The notes: a model not told the origin generated them from the letters alone. A stretch of DNA of 52,898 nucleotides from Acidobacteriota bacterium (GCA_021788095.1 JAJYLB010000028.1:1-52898); one strand, 5' to 3'. Shown: positions 15,188 through 24,044, counted from the first letter of the stretch. Translations and numbers: made by a program.

Positions 15188-16641
15188 GAATCGGAATCGC
15201 GGCCTTGTGGCCGCGAGTGCCGGGGATCTTCCAGGGCGCGCACCGCGGCCACCGCTGCTTCCAGGGCATGGCGCGTGGTTTCCGCTTCGCTCGTTTCCGC
15301 GTAGATGCGGAGCATGGGCTCGGTGCCCGAAGCCCGCGCCATCACCCAGCCGAAGTCGCCCAGGTACGCTTTGATCCCATCCAAATCTTCCCGGCCTGTG
15401 ACCGGCCGGCCGAAGACGCGCTCGATGCGGTCGCTCCGAAACAGCTCGAGCGCCGCTTCCTTTTGCCCGGGAAGGAGCTCGAGATCGAAGCGGCCGTAAT
15501 GATGCGGCCCGAACTCCGTTTCGATTTCCGCGAGGAGTTCCCCCAGCCGCTTCCCGTGCCAAGCCATCACTTCCGCGAGGAGCAGGGCGCAAACCGAGGC
15601 GTCGCGTTCGGGCAGGTGAAACCGGAAGCCGATGCCGCCGCTCTCCTCGCCACCCATCAGCAGATCGCGCTCGAGCATCAGCGAGCAGATGTATTTGAAG
15701 CCGATAGGAGTCTCGAAGACGCGCCGGCCGTATTTCGCGGCGATTTTGTCCACGAGCTTGGTCACCGAGAAGGTCTTGGCCACGTCGCCGGCGAGGCCTC
15801 GCGTCCCGGCCAGGTGCCACAGCAGGATCGAAAAGCACTGATGCGCGTTGAGGAAGCGCCCGCCGGGATCCATGGCGCTCGCGCGGTCGCCGTCGCCATC
15901 GGCGAGAAACGCGGCGTCGTAGCGGCCGCCGCGCATCGCCTCGCGCGCCGGCGCGATATTCGGCCCTTCGATCGGCTCGGGATTCAGGCCGCCGAAAACC
16001 GGATCCCGCCGGCCGCGGATCTCGTCGCAAGCGACTCCGTTGCGGCGGAAGAGCGCGGCAACCAGGCCCATCGCCGAGCCGTGCATGGGATCGAAAAGGA
16101 AGCGGCAGCCGCTCGCCCGCAAACGGTTCCAATCGACCAGTTTTTCGAGCGTATCGAGATAGGGAGTGCGGAAATCGAGTGGCTGCACCGCGCCCGGGCG
16201 CCGGGGAAGAGCGGGAGCGGCGGAAGCATAAACGCAGTCGAGTTCGCGCTCGATCTCGGCCACGATGGCGGGCGAAGCGGAACTGCCGTAGCTGGCCTTG
16301 AATTTGACCCCATTCCACCGGTAGGGGTTGTGGCTGGCGGTGATCATCAGCCCGCCGGCAGCTTGCCGCTGGCGCACCAGCAGAGAGAGTGCGGGCGAGG
16401 GGCACGCGGTCTCGGCGAGCCAGGTGGGAATGCCGGCCGAGGCGATGGTTTCGGCCGCCGCCCGCGCGAAGCGGTCGGAAGCGAAGCGGTTGTCGTAGCC
16501 GACCAGGACGCCGGCCTCGGGCCGCTCTCCTCGCGCGACGTAGCGGGCGAAAGCCCGCGCGGCCAGGCGCACGTTTTGGACGCTGAAATCCTCGCCCATC
16601 ACCCCGCGCCAGCCGTCGGTGCCGAAGTGGATGCGTCGCAT
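15184..16641 (-). CDS. Phosphoglucomutase/phosphomannomutase
   Basis: This alpha-D-phosphohexomutase interconverts hexose-6-P and hexose-1-P. All four domain signatures are seen: the phosphoserine loop TASHNP, the metal loop DGDGDR (LADGDGDRASAM), the sugar-specificity loop GGEESGG and the phosphate-binding RASGTEPMLRIY. The length of 485 residues fits. The neighbouring manA and manC suggest that mannose-6-P to mannose-1-P is a physiological reaction, while glucose phosphates cannot be excluded. The start at 16641 (MRRIHFGTDGWRG) fits the family; an in-frame ATG at 16662 is an alternative. A 292-bp repeat-bearing gap separates it from manC. Confidence 0.94.
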   Translation of the reverse strand: MRRIHFGTDGWRGVMGEDFSVQNVRLAARAFARYVARGERPEAGVLVGYDNRFASDRFARAAAETIASAGIPTWLAETACPSPALSLLVRQRQAAGGLMITASHNPYRWNGVKFKASYGSSASPAIVAEIERELDCVYASAAPALPRRPGAVQPLDFRTPYLDTLEKLVDWNRLRASGCRFLFDPMHGSAMGLVAALFRRNGVACDEIRGRRDPVFGGLNPEPIEGPNIAPAREAMRGGRYDAAFLADGDGDRASAMDPGGRFLNAHQCFSILLWHLAGTRGLAGDVAKTFSVTKLVDKIAAKYGRRVFETPIGFKYICSLMLERDLLMGGEESGGIGFRFHLPERDASVCALLLAEVMAWHGKRLGELLAEIETEFGPHHYGRFDLELLPGQKEAALELFRSDRIERVFGRPVTGREDLDGIKAYLGDFGWVMARASGTEPMLRIYAETSEAETTRHALEAAVAAVRALEDPRHSRPQGRDSDS

Positions 16642-16933
16642 TGAGGGAGCAGTATACGGCATCCGCTCTCCGGCGCAGCCACCGACGTCAGGATTACTCG
16701 GCGGTAGCTGGCGGGAGGTTGCCCCAGACCAATTTGACATGTGGCCGTGCGCCGGCCGCTGTCGTCCCGCTTGTGGTGAGCGCGGTCGAACCGCAAGCTC
16801 GCGGCCCTGAACCCGCCGTGGCGGGCCGAAGGGCGGGAGGAGGGACCGTCCAGCGCAGTCCGAAGGATTTGCGGGGCAGGTGGTGACCCCGTGGTGCGGC
16901 CCACAGGGCCTCGCGGGCGGTGCGGAAGTTCGG
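16642..16933. other. manC-mutase gap with dispersed repeats
   Basis: 292 bases without a convincing gene. A GTGGTGAGCGCGGTCGAACC-type repeat followed by AAGCTCGCGGCCCTGAACC at about 16773-16822 is related to the repeat at 11246. No promoter is recognised. Confidence 0.5.
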
Positions 16934-18067
16934 CTAAAGCAACTCTCGGCGGTGGCTGCGTTCGAGCTGCTTGACGATCCGCGCGACGTCCTGCGCGCGG
17001 TCGCGCGGGCAGAGGAGCAGGGCGTCGGGCGTCTCCACCACTACGAGATCGCGAACGCCGATGGCGGCAACGAGTTTCTCCGGCACCCAGAAATAATTTC
17101 CTTCGGCATCCAGGGCAACGAAGGGGCCAGCGGAAACGTTGGCGCCGGACCCCCGACGGGAAAGCGTCGGGGCGAGGCGCGCCGCTTCGAGTTCGTACAC
17201 GGCGGCCCAGGAACCGATATCGCTCCAGCCGACGCTCGCGGGCAGAACGAAGACGTTGGCGCCGCTTCCGGGTTGGCTGGCGGGCTCGAGCAGAGCGTAA
17301 TCCACCGAAATGCTTTCGAGCGGGTGATAGGCATGGCGAAGCCGGCTGGCGTACCGCGCGGTGCCGATGGCGCTTGCGATCCGGCCGAGCGAAGCCGCCG
17401 TGGCGGGCAGGAATCGCGCGAGCTGCTCGAGATAGACCGACGCGCGCCAGAAAAACATCCCCGCATTCCACGAGTAGCGGCCCGAAGCGAGATAACGCCG
17501 CGCCAGGGCGAGCGCCGGCTTCTCGGTAAACCGCCGAACGCGATAGGCGCGCAAATCTTTTGCTCCGGGTAGCGGAACGGGGGCGCCGCGCTCGATGTAT
17601 CCGTAGCCGGTTTCCGGGCGAGTCGGCTGGATGCCGAGCACGACGAGCGAATCGGGGGATTCGGCCAAGCCGAGCGCCGCCCGCACCACGCGCCGGTAGC
17701 GGGCTTCCTCGCGAATCAGGTGGTCGGCTGGGAGCACGGCCATGACCGCGTCGCCGCATTCGCGCCGGATGCGGACTGCGGCAAGCGCGATGGCCGCGGC
17801 GGTGTTCCGCCCTTCCGGCTCGACCAGGAGATGCGACCGAGGCAGCTTGGGGAGCTGGCGGCGCAGGGCGCGCGCCTGCTCGGCTTGCGTTACCACCCAG
17901 AGCCGCTCGGGCGGGAAGAGCGGCCCGATACGTCGCACGGTGTGGGCGATCATCGAGTCGCGACCTACGATGTTCAGCAACTGCTTCGGCGTCCGCGTGC
18001 GGCTCCGCGGCCAGAAACGCGTGCCGCGCCCGCCTGCCAGAATCACCGCATGGCGTTCGAGTTTCAT
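16934..18067 (-). CDS. manC: Mannose-1-phosphate guanylyltransferase
   Basis: This enzyme forms GDP-mannose from mannose-1-P and GTP. The 377-residue product has the nucleotidyltransferase signature ILAGGRGTRFWPRSR, the TPKQLL motif, EPEGRNTAAAIALAA, VLPADHLI, the FTEKP segment, WNAGMFFWRA and SVDYALLE...VGWSDIGSW. It lacks the extra C-terminal isomerase domain of bifunctional AlgA types, consistent with a separate manA gene. A hairpin (CCCCGACG/CGTCGGGG, 17151-17172) lies in frame inside the gene, giving the APTLSRRGSG stretch in a region where homologs vary. The ATG overlaps the manA stop by 4 bp. Confidence 0.95.
   Translation of the reverse strand: MKLERHAVILAGGRGTRFWPRSRTRTPKQLLNIVGRDSMIAHTVRRIGPLFPPERLWVVTQAEQARALRRQLPKLPRSHLLVEPEGRNTAAAIALAAVRIRRECGDAVMAVLPADHLIREEARYRRVVRAALGLAESPDSLVVLGIQPTRPETGYGYIERGAPVPLPGAKDLRAYRVRRFTEKPALALARRYLASGRYSWNAGMFFWRASVYLEQLARFLPATAASLGRIASAIGTARYASRLRHAYHPLESISVDYALLEPASQPGSGANVFVLPASVGWSDIGSWAAVYELEAARLAPTLSRRGSGANVSAGPFVALDAEGNYFWVPEKLVAAIGVRDLVVVETPDALLLCPRDRAQDVARIVKQLERSHRRELL
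17151..17172. repeat. In-frame palindrome within manC
   Basis: Perfect 8-bp arms CCCCGACG and CGTCGGGG flank a 6-base loop inside the manC frame, in a low-complexity coding stretch. It is listed as a possible in-frame palindromic insertion. Confidence 0.5.
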
Positions 18068-19155
18068 TCGAAGAGAAATCCCGCCGTCTGCTCGGGCGTT
18101 AGGCCTTCGGAAACCAAGTCGCGCCGGAGCGCTTCGAGATCGGGAACGTAAGCGCGCAAGAGCGTTGTTGCCGCTTCCGGCTCGAAGCGATAGGAAGCAG
18201 CTTCCGCGGGCACGAACCACGCCTCGCCCGCATGATACGGATAGCCGTCCTCGCCGCAAGCCACCGCGCCGGCGCCGGCGAGGATCACCAAAAGATCGAA
18301 GTGGGTGCGCGAGGCGGGCGGTGCAACCGGCTCGGCGAATCGCCAACGCTCGGCGGCAAAGTAGCGGCAGGCGGCGAGGTGCGCCACCTCGAGGGGTCCG
18401 CGCCGGCCAGTCGCCGGCCGCGTCTTGCCGGCGCGAGAGGGCCCGAAAGCGATGACCTCGAGCGCTTTCTCGACGTGCAATTCCCGCGGCTTGCCGGCGG
18501 CATCCACGCGCCCGTAATCGAAGAGGCGGTAAGTCACGTCGGAATACTCCTGTATTTCGCAGAGCACCACGCCCGAGCCTACCGTATGCACGGTGCCCGC
18601 GGGAACGTAGATCGTGTCGCCCGCGGCGATCGGAATTCGCCGCAGGCGGGCTTCGAGGGTGCCGTCGGAAAGGGCGCGGCGCAAGGATTCCAGATTCGAG
18701 CCCGGCTCGAGCCCCACGAAGCCTTCGGCGCCGGGCTCCGCGGTAACGGCATGCCACATCTCGGTCTTACCGCATCCGCCGGCGCCGGCTTCGTGCCGCG
18801 CGGCGTAGTCGTCGTCGGGATGCACCTGAATCGAAAACTTGGTTTCGGGAAAGAGGAACTTGGCAAGTAGGGGAAAACCGGCGGAGCCGAAGCCACAGGC
18901 CGGGGCGCCGCGGGCGCCCCGGCGCGCCGACAAGCTACCGCGCCAAGCCTCCGGCATACGTTCCCACGCTTCCCCGAGCGCGAGGCCCGCGAGCGGCCCG
19001 GTGGCGAAGCGGCAGTCCTCGCCGCTGAGCCAAATCTCGCCAATGGGCTCGCCCCTATCCGCCGTCGAGGGAAGGAGCGCGTGTGGCCGGCGCCGGCCCC
19101 AGAGGCGAGTCACCAGTTTCGGCTGGAGCCGCGAAGGGATGGGTGCGATCTTCAT
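18064..19155 (-). CDS. manA: Mannose-6-phosphate isomerase, class I
   Basis: This zinc enzyme interconverts fructose-6-P and mannose-6-P. The cupin-type 363-residue protein shows FPLLAKFLFPETKFSIQVHPDD (zinc ligands in QVHPDD), GKTEMWHAV (Glu ligand), GDTIYVPAGTVHTVG (His ligand) and EIQEYSDVTYRLFDYGR. The segment ARRGARGAPACGFGSA before FPLLAKF is an extra loop encoded by a perfect GC-rich hairpin (18900-18922). The start overlaps the aminotransferase stop (ATGA) and the stop overlaps manC, placing it in a coupled operon aminotransferase-manA-manC. Confidence 0.94.
   Translation of the reverse strand: MKIAPIPSRLQPKLVTRLWGRRRPHALLPSTADRGEPIGEIWLSGEDCRFATGPLAGLALGEAWERMPEAWRGSLSARRGARGAPACGFGSAGFPLLAKFLFPETKFSIQVHPDDDYAARHEAGAGGCGKTEMWHAVTAEPGAEGFVGLEPGSNLESLRRALSDGTLEARLRRIPIAAGDTIYVPAGTVHTVGSGVVLCEIQEYSDVTYRLFDYGRVDAAGKPRELHVEKALEVIAFGPSRAGKTRPATGRRGPLEVAHLAACRYFAAERWRFAEPVAPPASRTHFDLLVILAGAGAVACGEDGYPYHAGEAWFVPAEAASYRFEPEAATTLLRAYVPDLEALRRDLVSEGLTPEQTAGFLFE
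18900..18922. repeat. In-frame palindrome within manA
   Basis: 10-bp perfect arms CCGGGGCGCC and GGCGCCCCGG with a 3-base loop sit in frame in manA, encoding part of ARRGARGAPA. This is a candidate palindromic insertion in a surface loop. Confidence 0.6.
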
Positions 19156-20366
19156 GCACTCAAGAACGTGCCCATCCGGCGAATGCCTTCCTGAATGCGG
19201 TCGAGCGAGGTGGCGTAGGAGATGCGGAGATAGCCCGGAGCGCCAAACGCCTCGCCGGCGACCGTTGCCACGCGCGCTTCCTCGAGCAGATCGACCGCGA
19301 TGTGGGCGGTATCGGCCGGCTGATTCCTTTCCCGCAACGAGCGCAGGCGTGGCGTCTCGGCTACGTGCGGGAAGACGTAGAACGCGCCTTCCGGCGCCGT
19401 GCAGCTTGCGCCGGGAATCGCCGCCAGGCTTTCCAGCACCGCGGCGCGCCGCCGCGCGTATTCCCCGAGCATCGAGCGCACGGAATCCATGGGGCCGGTG
19501 ACCGCGGCGAGCGCGGCGTATTGCGAAATCGAAGTCGAATTGGAGGTGGACTGGCTCTGCAATTTGGTCATCGCGTCGATGACAGGCTTCGGCCCCAAAG
19601 CGAAGCCGAGTCGCCAGCCGGTCATCGCATAGGTCTTCGAAAGCGAGCCCGCGACGATCACATGCGATTTCGCGCCGGGCAGGCCGGCGACGGAAAACGG
19701 CTTCCGGCCCCCATAAATGAAATGCGAGTAGCATTCGTCGGTAACGAGCCAGAGGTTTCGCGCGCGGCACAACTCCAGCAAGGGAGCGAACTCCTCGTCG
19801 GGAATGACCGCTCCCGTCGGATTGTTCGGCGAATTCAGCAGCAGCATCCTCGTTTTCGGACCGATGTGCTGCTCCACTTGCCGGGCGTGGAGCCGGAAGC
19901 CGTCGGCGGGATCGGTGTGGACCACGCGCGGCTCGGCGCCGACGTAGCGGATCATGTCGGGGTAGCTGACCCAATACGGCGCCGGCAGGATCACTTCTTC
20001 GCCGGGGTTGACGAGCGCGCACAGGGCGTTGAAGAGCGCCTGCTTGCCCCCTACCGTGATCACCGATTCGGGAAGCTCGTAAGCCGATCCGAATTCGCGC
20101 CGGTGCCACTGGCACACCGCCTCGCGCAAGGGGCCGATCCCCGGCGTGGGTGTGTACTTGGTCAGATTCTGTTCGAGAGCGCGCACCGCCGCCTGTTTGA
20201 TGTGGTCGGGTGTGGGGAAATCCGGCTCACCGACGCCAAAATTGACGACGTCGATCCCGCGGGCCTGGAGCCGCTCGGCAGCGACCAGTACCGCGCCGGT
20301 GGGTGAAAGCGAGATGCGCTCGACGCGGTCGGAAAGCTGGGTGACGGGCTGCGTGGCAGGTTGCAT
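19152..20366 (-). CDS. Class I/II PLP aminotransferase (aspartate type)
   Basis: This is a fold-type I aminotransferase of 404 residues, most like bacterial aspartate aminotransferase AspC/AspAT-Ib. Visible features are VVNFGVGEPDFPTP, LTKYTPTPGIGPLREAV, GGKQALFNAL, SPNNPTGAV, DECYSHFIYGG, the PLP lysine in AGSLSKTYAMTGWRLGF, and the C-terminal GAFYVFP and LRISYATS with the carboxylate-binding arginine. It is the first gene of the aminotransferase-manA-manC run. It probably makes aspartate or glutamate family amino acids; the physical link to mannose genes may be only co-expression. Confidence 0.92.
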   Translation of the reverse strand: MQPATQPVTQLSDRVERISLSPTGAVLVAAERLQARGIDVVNFGVGEPDFPTPDHIKQAAVRALEQNLTKYTPTPGIGPLREAVCQWHRREFGSAYELPESVITVGGKQALFNALCALVNPGEEVILPAPYWVSYPDMIRYVGAEPRVVHTDPADGFRLHARQVEQHIGPKTRMLLLNSPNNPTGAVIPDEEFAPLLELCRARNLWLVTDECYSHFIYGGRKPFSVAGLPGAKSHVIVAGSLSKTYAMTGWRLGFALGPKPVIDAMTKLQSQSTSNSTSISQYAALAAVTGPMDSVRSMLGEYARRRAAVLESLAAIPGASCTAPEGAFYVFPHVAETPRLRSLRERNQPADTAHIAVDLLEEARVATVAGEAFGAPGYLRISYATSLDRIQEGIRRMGTFLSA

Positions 20367-20432
20367 CGTTCCTCCGGTTCCTTCTTTGTGGGCGCTGAAG
20401 TCGTCTATTGTAAATCAAGGAGCCCGCGACCC

Positions 20433-20915
20433 TCAGCGGAGGCGGGCCTTCAGGCGCGTCTGGACCATCGGGGGAACGAGCCCGTCAACCGACCCGCCCA
20501 GCCGGACGATTTCGCGCACCAGGCTGGAGCTGAGGAAGCTGAACGTTTCGGCCGGCAACATGAAAACGGTCTCGACCGTCGGCTCCATTTTCCGGTTCAT
20601 GAGCGCCATTTGCAGCTCGTACTCGTAGTCGGAGACTGCGCGGATCCCACGCACGACCACGCGAGCCCCCTTGCGCCGGACGAAGTCGACGAGCAAGCCC
20701 TCGAAGACGTCCACTTCGACGTTGCTCCATCCCCGCGTCGCCTCCCGCAGCATCTCCGCGCGCTCGGAAACTGGAAACAGCGGCGCTTTCTCCGGGTTTT
20801 GCAGCACGGCGACGATGAGCCGATCGAAAACGCGCGCGGCGCGCTCGATCAGATCGAGGTGTCCGTACGTCACGGGATCGTACGAACCCGGACAGATCGC
20901 GATGACGGGCTTCAT
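20433..20915 (-). CDS. coaD: Phosphopantetheine adenylyltransferase
   Basis: CoaD carries out the penultimate step of coenzyme A synthesis, 4'-phosphopantetheine plus ATP to dephospho-CoA. The 160-residue protein has the nucleotidyl-transferase motif PGSYDPVTYGHLDLIERA, VVRGIRAVSDYEYELQMALMNR, and the LSSSLVREIVRLGG segment corresponding to the ISSTxVRE motif. Length and motifs are canonical. It lies between the aminotransferase (66 bp downstream) and the VOC gene (24 bp upstream), all on the minus strand. Confidence 0.97.
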   Translation of the reverse strand: MKPVIAICPGSYDPVTYGHLDLIERAARVFDRLIVAVLQNPEKAPLFPVSERAEMLREATRGWSNVEVDVFEGLLVDFVRRKGARVVVRGIRAVSDYEYELQMALMNRKMEPTVETVFMLPAETFSFLSSSLVREIVRLGGSVDGLVPPMVQTRLKARLR

Positions 20916-20939
20916 TCCCGGCTCAACTCCGGCGCCATT

Positions 20940-21470
20940 CTAGCGTACTTTTCCGGAGTTTCGACCACGGGAACGGTGTGCCGATGCGCCAGGCTTTCCG
21001 CCTTTGGGCCCGGCCGTCAGCGCCTCCATCCGCCGGTGCATCTCTTCCACGGACATCTCCTCCGTCACGGTGAAGACGTTCCACGTGTAGCCGAACGGAT
21101 CGGTCAATAGCCCTTCCCTATGTCCGTAAAACTGATTTTGGATCGGCCGCTTGACCTTCATTCCGGCTGCGATCGCGCGTTCGGCGAAGGCGTCAACGTC
21201 ACCCACTTGGAGCGAAAGCCAAACGGGTGAATTGCCCAGCGTCTCGGCGCTGAAACGTTCGCCCTCAGGCCATTCCTCCGCCAGCATCAGCAGGGAGTCG
21301 CCGATGGCGATATCCGCATGCGCGATCCGGCCGTCCACTTCGAACCGAAACGTTTCGCGTGCTCCGAGGGCGCGCTCGTAGAACCTAATCGCCTTGGCAG
21401 CGTCTTTGAAGGTCAACCGGGGTGAGACGGTTGCGCGAATCCCCGCAACGGGCTTTGGAGATGTGGACAT
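20940..21470 (-). CDS. VOC-superfamily (PhnB/glyoxalase-like) protein
   Basis: This is a small 176-residue vicinal-oxygen-chelate protein. It has paired beta-alpha-beta-beta-beta modules: TFKDAAKAIRFYERALGARETFR, then the second half DVDAFAERAIAAGMKVKRPI and FYGHREGLLTDPFGYTWNVFT. The pattern FYERALGA and DPFGYxW is typical of PhnB-like proteins of unknown substrate. The C-terminal tail (GPKGGKPGASAHRSRGRN) is basic and low complexity. It is the most upstream gene of a minus-strand run and is divergent from iscR. Confidence 0.85.
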   Translation of the reverse strand: MSTSPKPVAGIRATVSPRLTFKDAAKAIRFYERALGARETFRFEVDGRIAHADIAIGDSLLMLAEEWPEGERFSAETLGNSPVWLSLQVGDVDAFAERAIAAGMKVKRPIQNQFYGHREGLLTDPFGYTWNVFTVTEEMSVEEMHRRMEALTAGPKGGKPGASAHRSRGRNSGKVR

Positions 21471-21786
21471 GGTCTTCCCCCTCCCGAATTCAGACTCCCC
21501 AGCATAAACCGAGATACCGACTACGCGTTACGGGGAGCTGTGGTATAGGACCATCGCGGTCGTATAGCCCGGGAGACTCTAGCGCCTGGACCGCGGCCTC
21601 CCGTCCCGAAGGTTCGGGATTCGGGACGGGATTCGGGACCTGCCCGCGCATACTCTCCCACGGAGCAAGAGGGCCGCGTCAAGTCAGTCAAGCTGAAGCT
21701 TCTCCGGGCCCTTCTCCTCCGCGAAACTCCGCCCCTCCCTGGTGAATTCCGGCCGCGCGGGGCGGGTGTGGCGGGGCGGGTGGAGC
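21471..21786. other. Divergent intergenic region with dispersed repeats
   Basis: This holds a TTCGGGACCTGCCCGCGCAT repeat (about 21633-21652), also found at about 29253-29276, and an inverted CACGGAG-type copy (CTCCTCCGCGAAACTCCG ... CTCCCTGGTG, 21716-21745). No RNA gene is seen. Confidence 0.5.
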
Positions 21787-21815
21787 TTGACAGTAAGGGG
21801 TGGTAGGGATAGGAT
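21787..21815 (+). promoter_or_regulatory. Promoter of the isc operon
   Basis: TTGACA at 21787-21792, a 17-bp spacer, then TAGGAT at 21810-21815: a sigma-70-type promoter with a perfect -35 box. Start of transcription is expected about 21822, giving a short leader before the GTG of iscR. Confidence 0.75.
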
Positions 21816-21822
21816 TTGATTC

Positions 21823-21839
21823 GGGACCATTTTAGTCCC
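21823..21839. promoter_or_regulatory. Candidate IscR operator
   Basis: GGGAC-CATTTTA-GTCCC is a perfect 5-bp inverted repeat with a 7-bp AT-rich centre. It lies exactly at the predicted start of transcription and 9 bp before iscR. The placement fits autorepression by the Rrf2 regulator encoded next. Confidence 0.65.
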
Positions 21840-21847
21840 ATATCCCC

Positions 21848-22285
21848 GTGCTGCGCTTGTCACGCAAAGCCGATTATGCCCTGATCGCTCTCAAGTACTT
21901 GGCGCAGCAGGGCCAGAGCGATTCGGTGAGCGCTGGCGACATAGCGGCTCGCTACGGGATTTCGACGCCCCTGTTGGCGAAAGTGCTTCAGCGGCTGGCG
22001 AAGAAGGGCATTGTGGCGGCCCGGCATGGGTCGAGCGGGGGTTACACCCTGGCGCGTGACCCCAGCGCGATCACGGCTTTGGACGTGGTGGAAGCGATTG
22101 AGGGGCCGATGTCGATCACTTCCTGCACGACGAGCCGGGGCGATTGCGATTACCTGACGAACTGCACGGTGCGCAATTCCCTCCGGCGGGTGAATGCCAC
22201 GGTTTTGCAGGTGCTGACGAAAGTAACGCTTTCGGAGTTGGCGGAGGAGGAGCCAGCCTCCCCTGTCATTGGGCTCCGGCCTTAG
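21848..22285 (+). CDS. iscR: Rrf2-family iron-sulfur regulator IscR
   Basis: This is an iron-sulfur-sensing repressor of the isc operon, 145 residues. The winged helix-turn-helix is MLRLSRKADYALIALKYLA ... VSAGDIAARYGIS TPLLAKVLQRLAKKGIV, followed by the wing HGSSGGYTLAR. Three cysteines in CTTSRGDCDYLTNC (spacing C-x6-C-x5-C) match the cluster-binding loop of IscR. The GTG start at 21848 has no clear Shine-Dalgarno; the operator occupies that space. It is followed by iscS after 12 bp. Confidence 0.93.
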   Translation: MLRLSRKADYALIALKYLAQQGQSDSVSAGDIAARYGISTPLLAKVLQRLAKKGIVAARHGSSGGYTLARDPSAITALDVVEAIEGPMSITSCTTSRGDCDYLTNCTVRNSLRRVNATVLQVLTKVTLSELAEEEPASPVIGLRP

Positions 22286-22297
22286 GAGAATGAGCGT

Positions 22298-23518
22298 ATG
22301 GCGTTAAAGCTGCCGATTTACATGGATCATCACGCGACCACTCCCGTGGATTCCCGCGTGCTCGAAGCGATTCTGCCTTTCTTCGACGACCGGTTCGGAA
22401 ACGCGGCGAGTCGGAACCATTCCTTCGGCTGGGCGGCGGAGGAAGCGGTGGAGAACGCGCGGGCGCAAGTGGCCCGGCTCATCAACGCGACCCCGAAAGA
22501 GGTGATCGTCACCAGCGGCGCGACCGAGTCGGACAACCTCGCCATCAAGGGCGTGGCGGAGATGTACCGGGAGAAGGGAAACCACATCATTACCCAGGCC
22601 ACCGAGCACAAGGCGGTGCTGGACACCTTGAAGCGGCTGGAAAAGTACGGTTACGAGGTCACGTACCTGCCGGTGCAGCGCGACGGCCAGGTCGACCTGG
22701 ACGACTTGCGGCGCGCGATCACGCCGAAAACCATTCTGATCACCATCATGTACGCCAATAACGAGATCGGCGTGATTCAGCCCATCGCCGAAATCGGCAA
22801 GATCGCCAAGGAGCGCGGCGTGCTGTTCCACGTCGACGGCGTGCAGGCGGTCGGGAAGATTCCCGTCGACGTTCAGAAAGACGGCATCGATCTGATGTCG
22901 ATTTCCGCGCACAAGATCTACGGCCCCAAGGGCGTGGGCGCCCTCTACGTGCGGCGGAAAAATCCGCGCGTGCAGGTCGCGGCGCAGATCGATGGCGGCG
23001 GCCACGAGCGCGGCATGCGCTCGGGCACGCTCAACGTCCCCGGCATCGTGGGATTGGGGAAGGCGTGCGAGGTTTGCCAGCAGGAGATGCCCGCCGAATC
23101 CGTCCGCCTGGCAGGCTTGCGCGACCGGCTGAAGCAGGCAATCATGGGCCAGCTCGACGAGGTGTACGTCAACGGCTCGCTCGAGCATCGTTTGCCCAAC
23201 AACTTGAATATCAGCTTTGCCTACGTCGAGGGCGAATCGCTGCTGATGGGAATCCACGACGTGGCGGTATCGAGCGGATCGGCGTGCACTTCGGCGACGC
23301 TCGAGCCCAGCTACGTGCTCAAGGCGCTGGGCGTAGGGGAAGACCTGGCGCACACCTCGATCCGCTTCGGCCTCGGCCGCAGGAACACCGAGGAAGAGGT
23401 GGATTACGTCGCGGATCGCGTGGTGGAGACGGTGAACCGGCTGCGCGAGCTGTCGCCGCTGTACGATCTGGCGAAAGAAGGCGTGGACCTGAGCAAGATG
23501 AGCTGGAAAGCGGATTGA
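22298..23518 (+). CDS. iscS: Cysteine desulfurase IscS
   Basis: IscS removes sulfur from cysteine via PLP and passes it as persulfide to IscU. The 406-residue protein has [35 protein letters not shown], the PLP lysine in [23 protein letters not shown] and the catalytic loop cysteine in [18 protein letters not shown] (group I enzyme). A good Shine-Dalgarno (TTAGGAGAA) precedes the ATG. It is the second gene of the isc operon. Confidence 0.97.
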   Translation: MALKLPIYMDHHATTPVDSRVLEAILPFFDDRFGNAASRNHSFGWAAEEAVENARAQVARLINATPKEVIVTSGATESDNLAIKGVAEMYREKGNHIITQATEHKAVLDTLKRLEKYGYEVTYLPVQRDGQVDLDDLRRAITPKTILITIMYANNEIGVIQPIAEIGKIAKERGVLFHVDGVQAVGKIPVDVQKDGIDLMSISAHKIYGPKGVGALYVRRKNPRVQVAAQIDGGGHERGMRSGTLNVPGIVGLGKACEVCQQEMPAESVRLAGLRDRLKQAIMGQLDEVYVNGSLEHRLPNNLNISFAYVEGESLLMGIHDVAVSSGSACTSATLEPSYVLKALGVGEDLAHTSIRFGLGRRNTEEEVDYVADRVVETVNRLRELSPLYDLAKEGVDLSKMSWKAD

Positions 23519-23574
23519 GGCGGAGGAGCACGGACCGCGCGCAAACGATTTTGTAACTGGGGGGAGGACAAGAA

Positions 23575-24006
23575 ATGGCCTATTCCAACAAGGTGATCGA
23601 TCATTACGAAAACCCGCGAAACGTCGGCAGTTTGCCGAAGAACGATCCCGAGGTAGGCACCGGGATGGTGGGCGCGCCGGAATGCGGCGACGTCATGCGC
23701 TTGCAGATCAAGGTGAACCCCGAAACCCAGGTGATCGAAGACGCCAAATTCAAGACCTTCGGTTGCGGGTCGGCGATTGCCTCCAGCTCCTTGGCGACGG
23801 AGTGGGTGAAGGGAAAGACCGTCGAGGATGCCCTGCGCATCAAGAATACCGACATCGTGCGCGAACTCTCGCTGCCGCCGGTGAAGATCCACTGCTCCGT
23901 GCTGGCCGAAGACGCGATCAAGGCCGCGATCGGAGATTGGAAACGCAAACGCGGCGACGAGGCAGGCCCGAACGGGACGAGCGCGGCGGCTTCGCAGGCG
24001 GAATAA
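23575..24006 (+). CDS. iscU: Iron-sulfur scaffold protein IscU
   Basis: This scaffold assembles the [2Fe-2S] cluster. All three cluster cysteines are present: PECGDVM, TFGCGSAIASSS and KIHCSVLAEDAI. The HscA recognition motif LPPVK lies just before the third cysteine, consistent with hscA and hscB downstream. The length of 143 residues includes a short hydrophilic C-terminal extension (EAGPNGTSAAASQAE) beyond the usual end. GGGGGAGG precedes the ATG. Confidence 0.97.
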   Translation: MAYSNKVIDHYENPRNVGSLPKNDPEVGTGMVGAPECGDVMRLQIKVNPETQVIEDAKFKTFGCGSAIASSSLATEWVKGKTVEDALRIKNTDIVRELSLPPVKIHCSVLAEDAIKAAIGDWKRKRGDEAGPNGTSAAASQAE

Positions 24007-24016
24007 GCCGGGTTTC

Positions 24017-24044
24017 GTAAGGGCACGCGGCTGCGTGCCCCTAC
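24017..24044. repeat. 28-bp palindrome, GTARGGGCACGC family
   Basis: GTAAGGGCACGC...GCGTGCCCCTAC directly after iscU has the same length and arms as the three elements inside the lptC/A-like gene (47136, 47733 and 48084). Confidence 0.85.
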
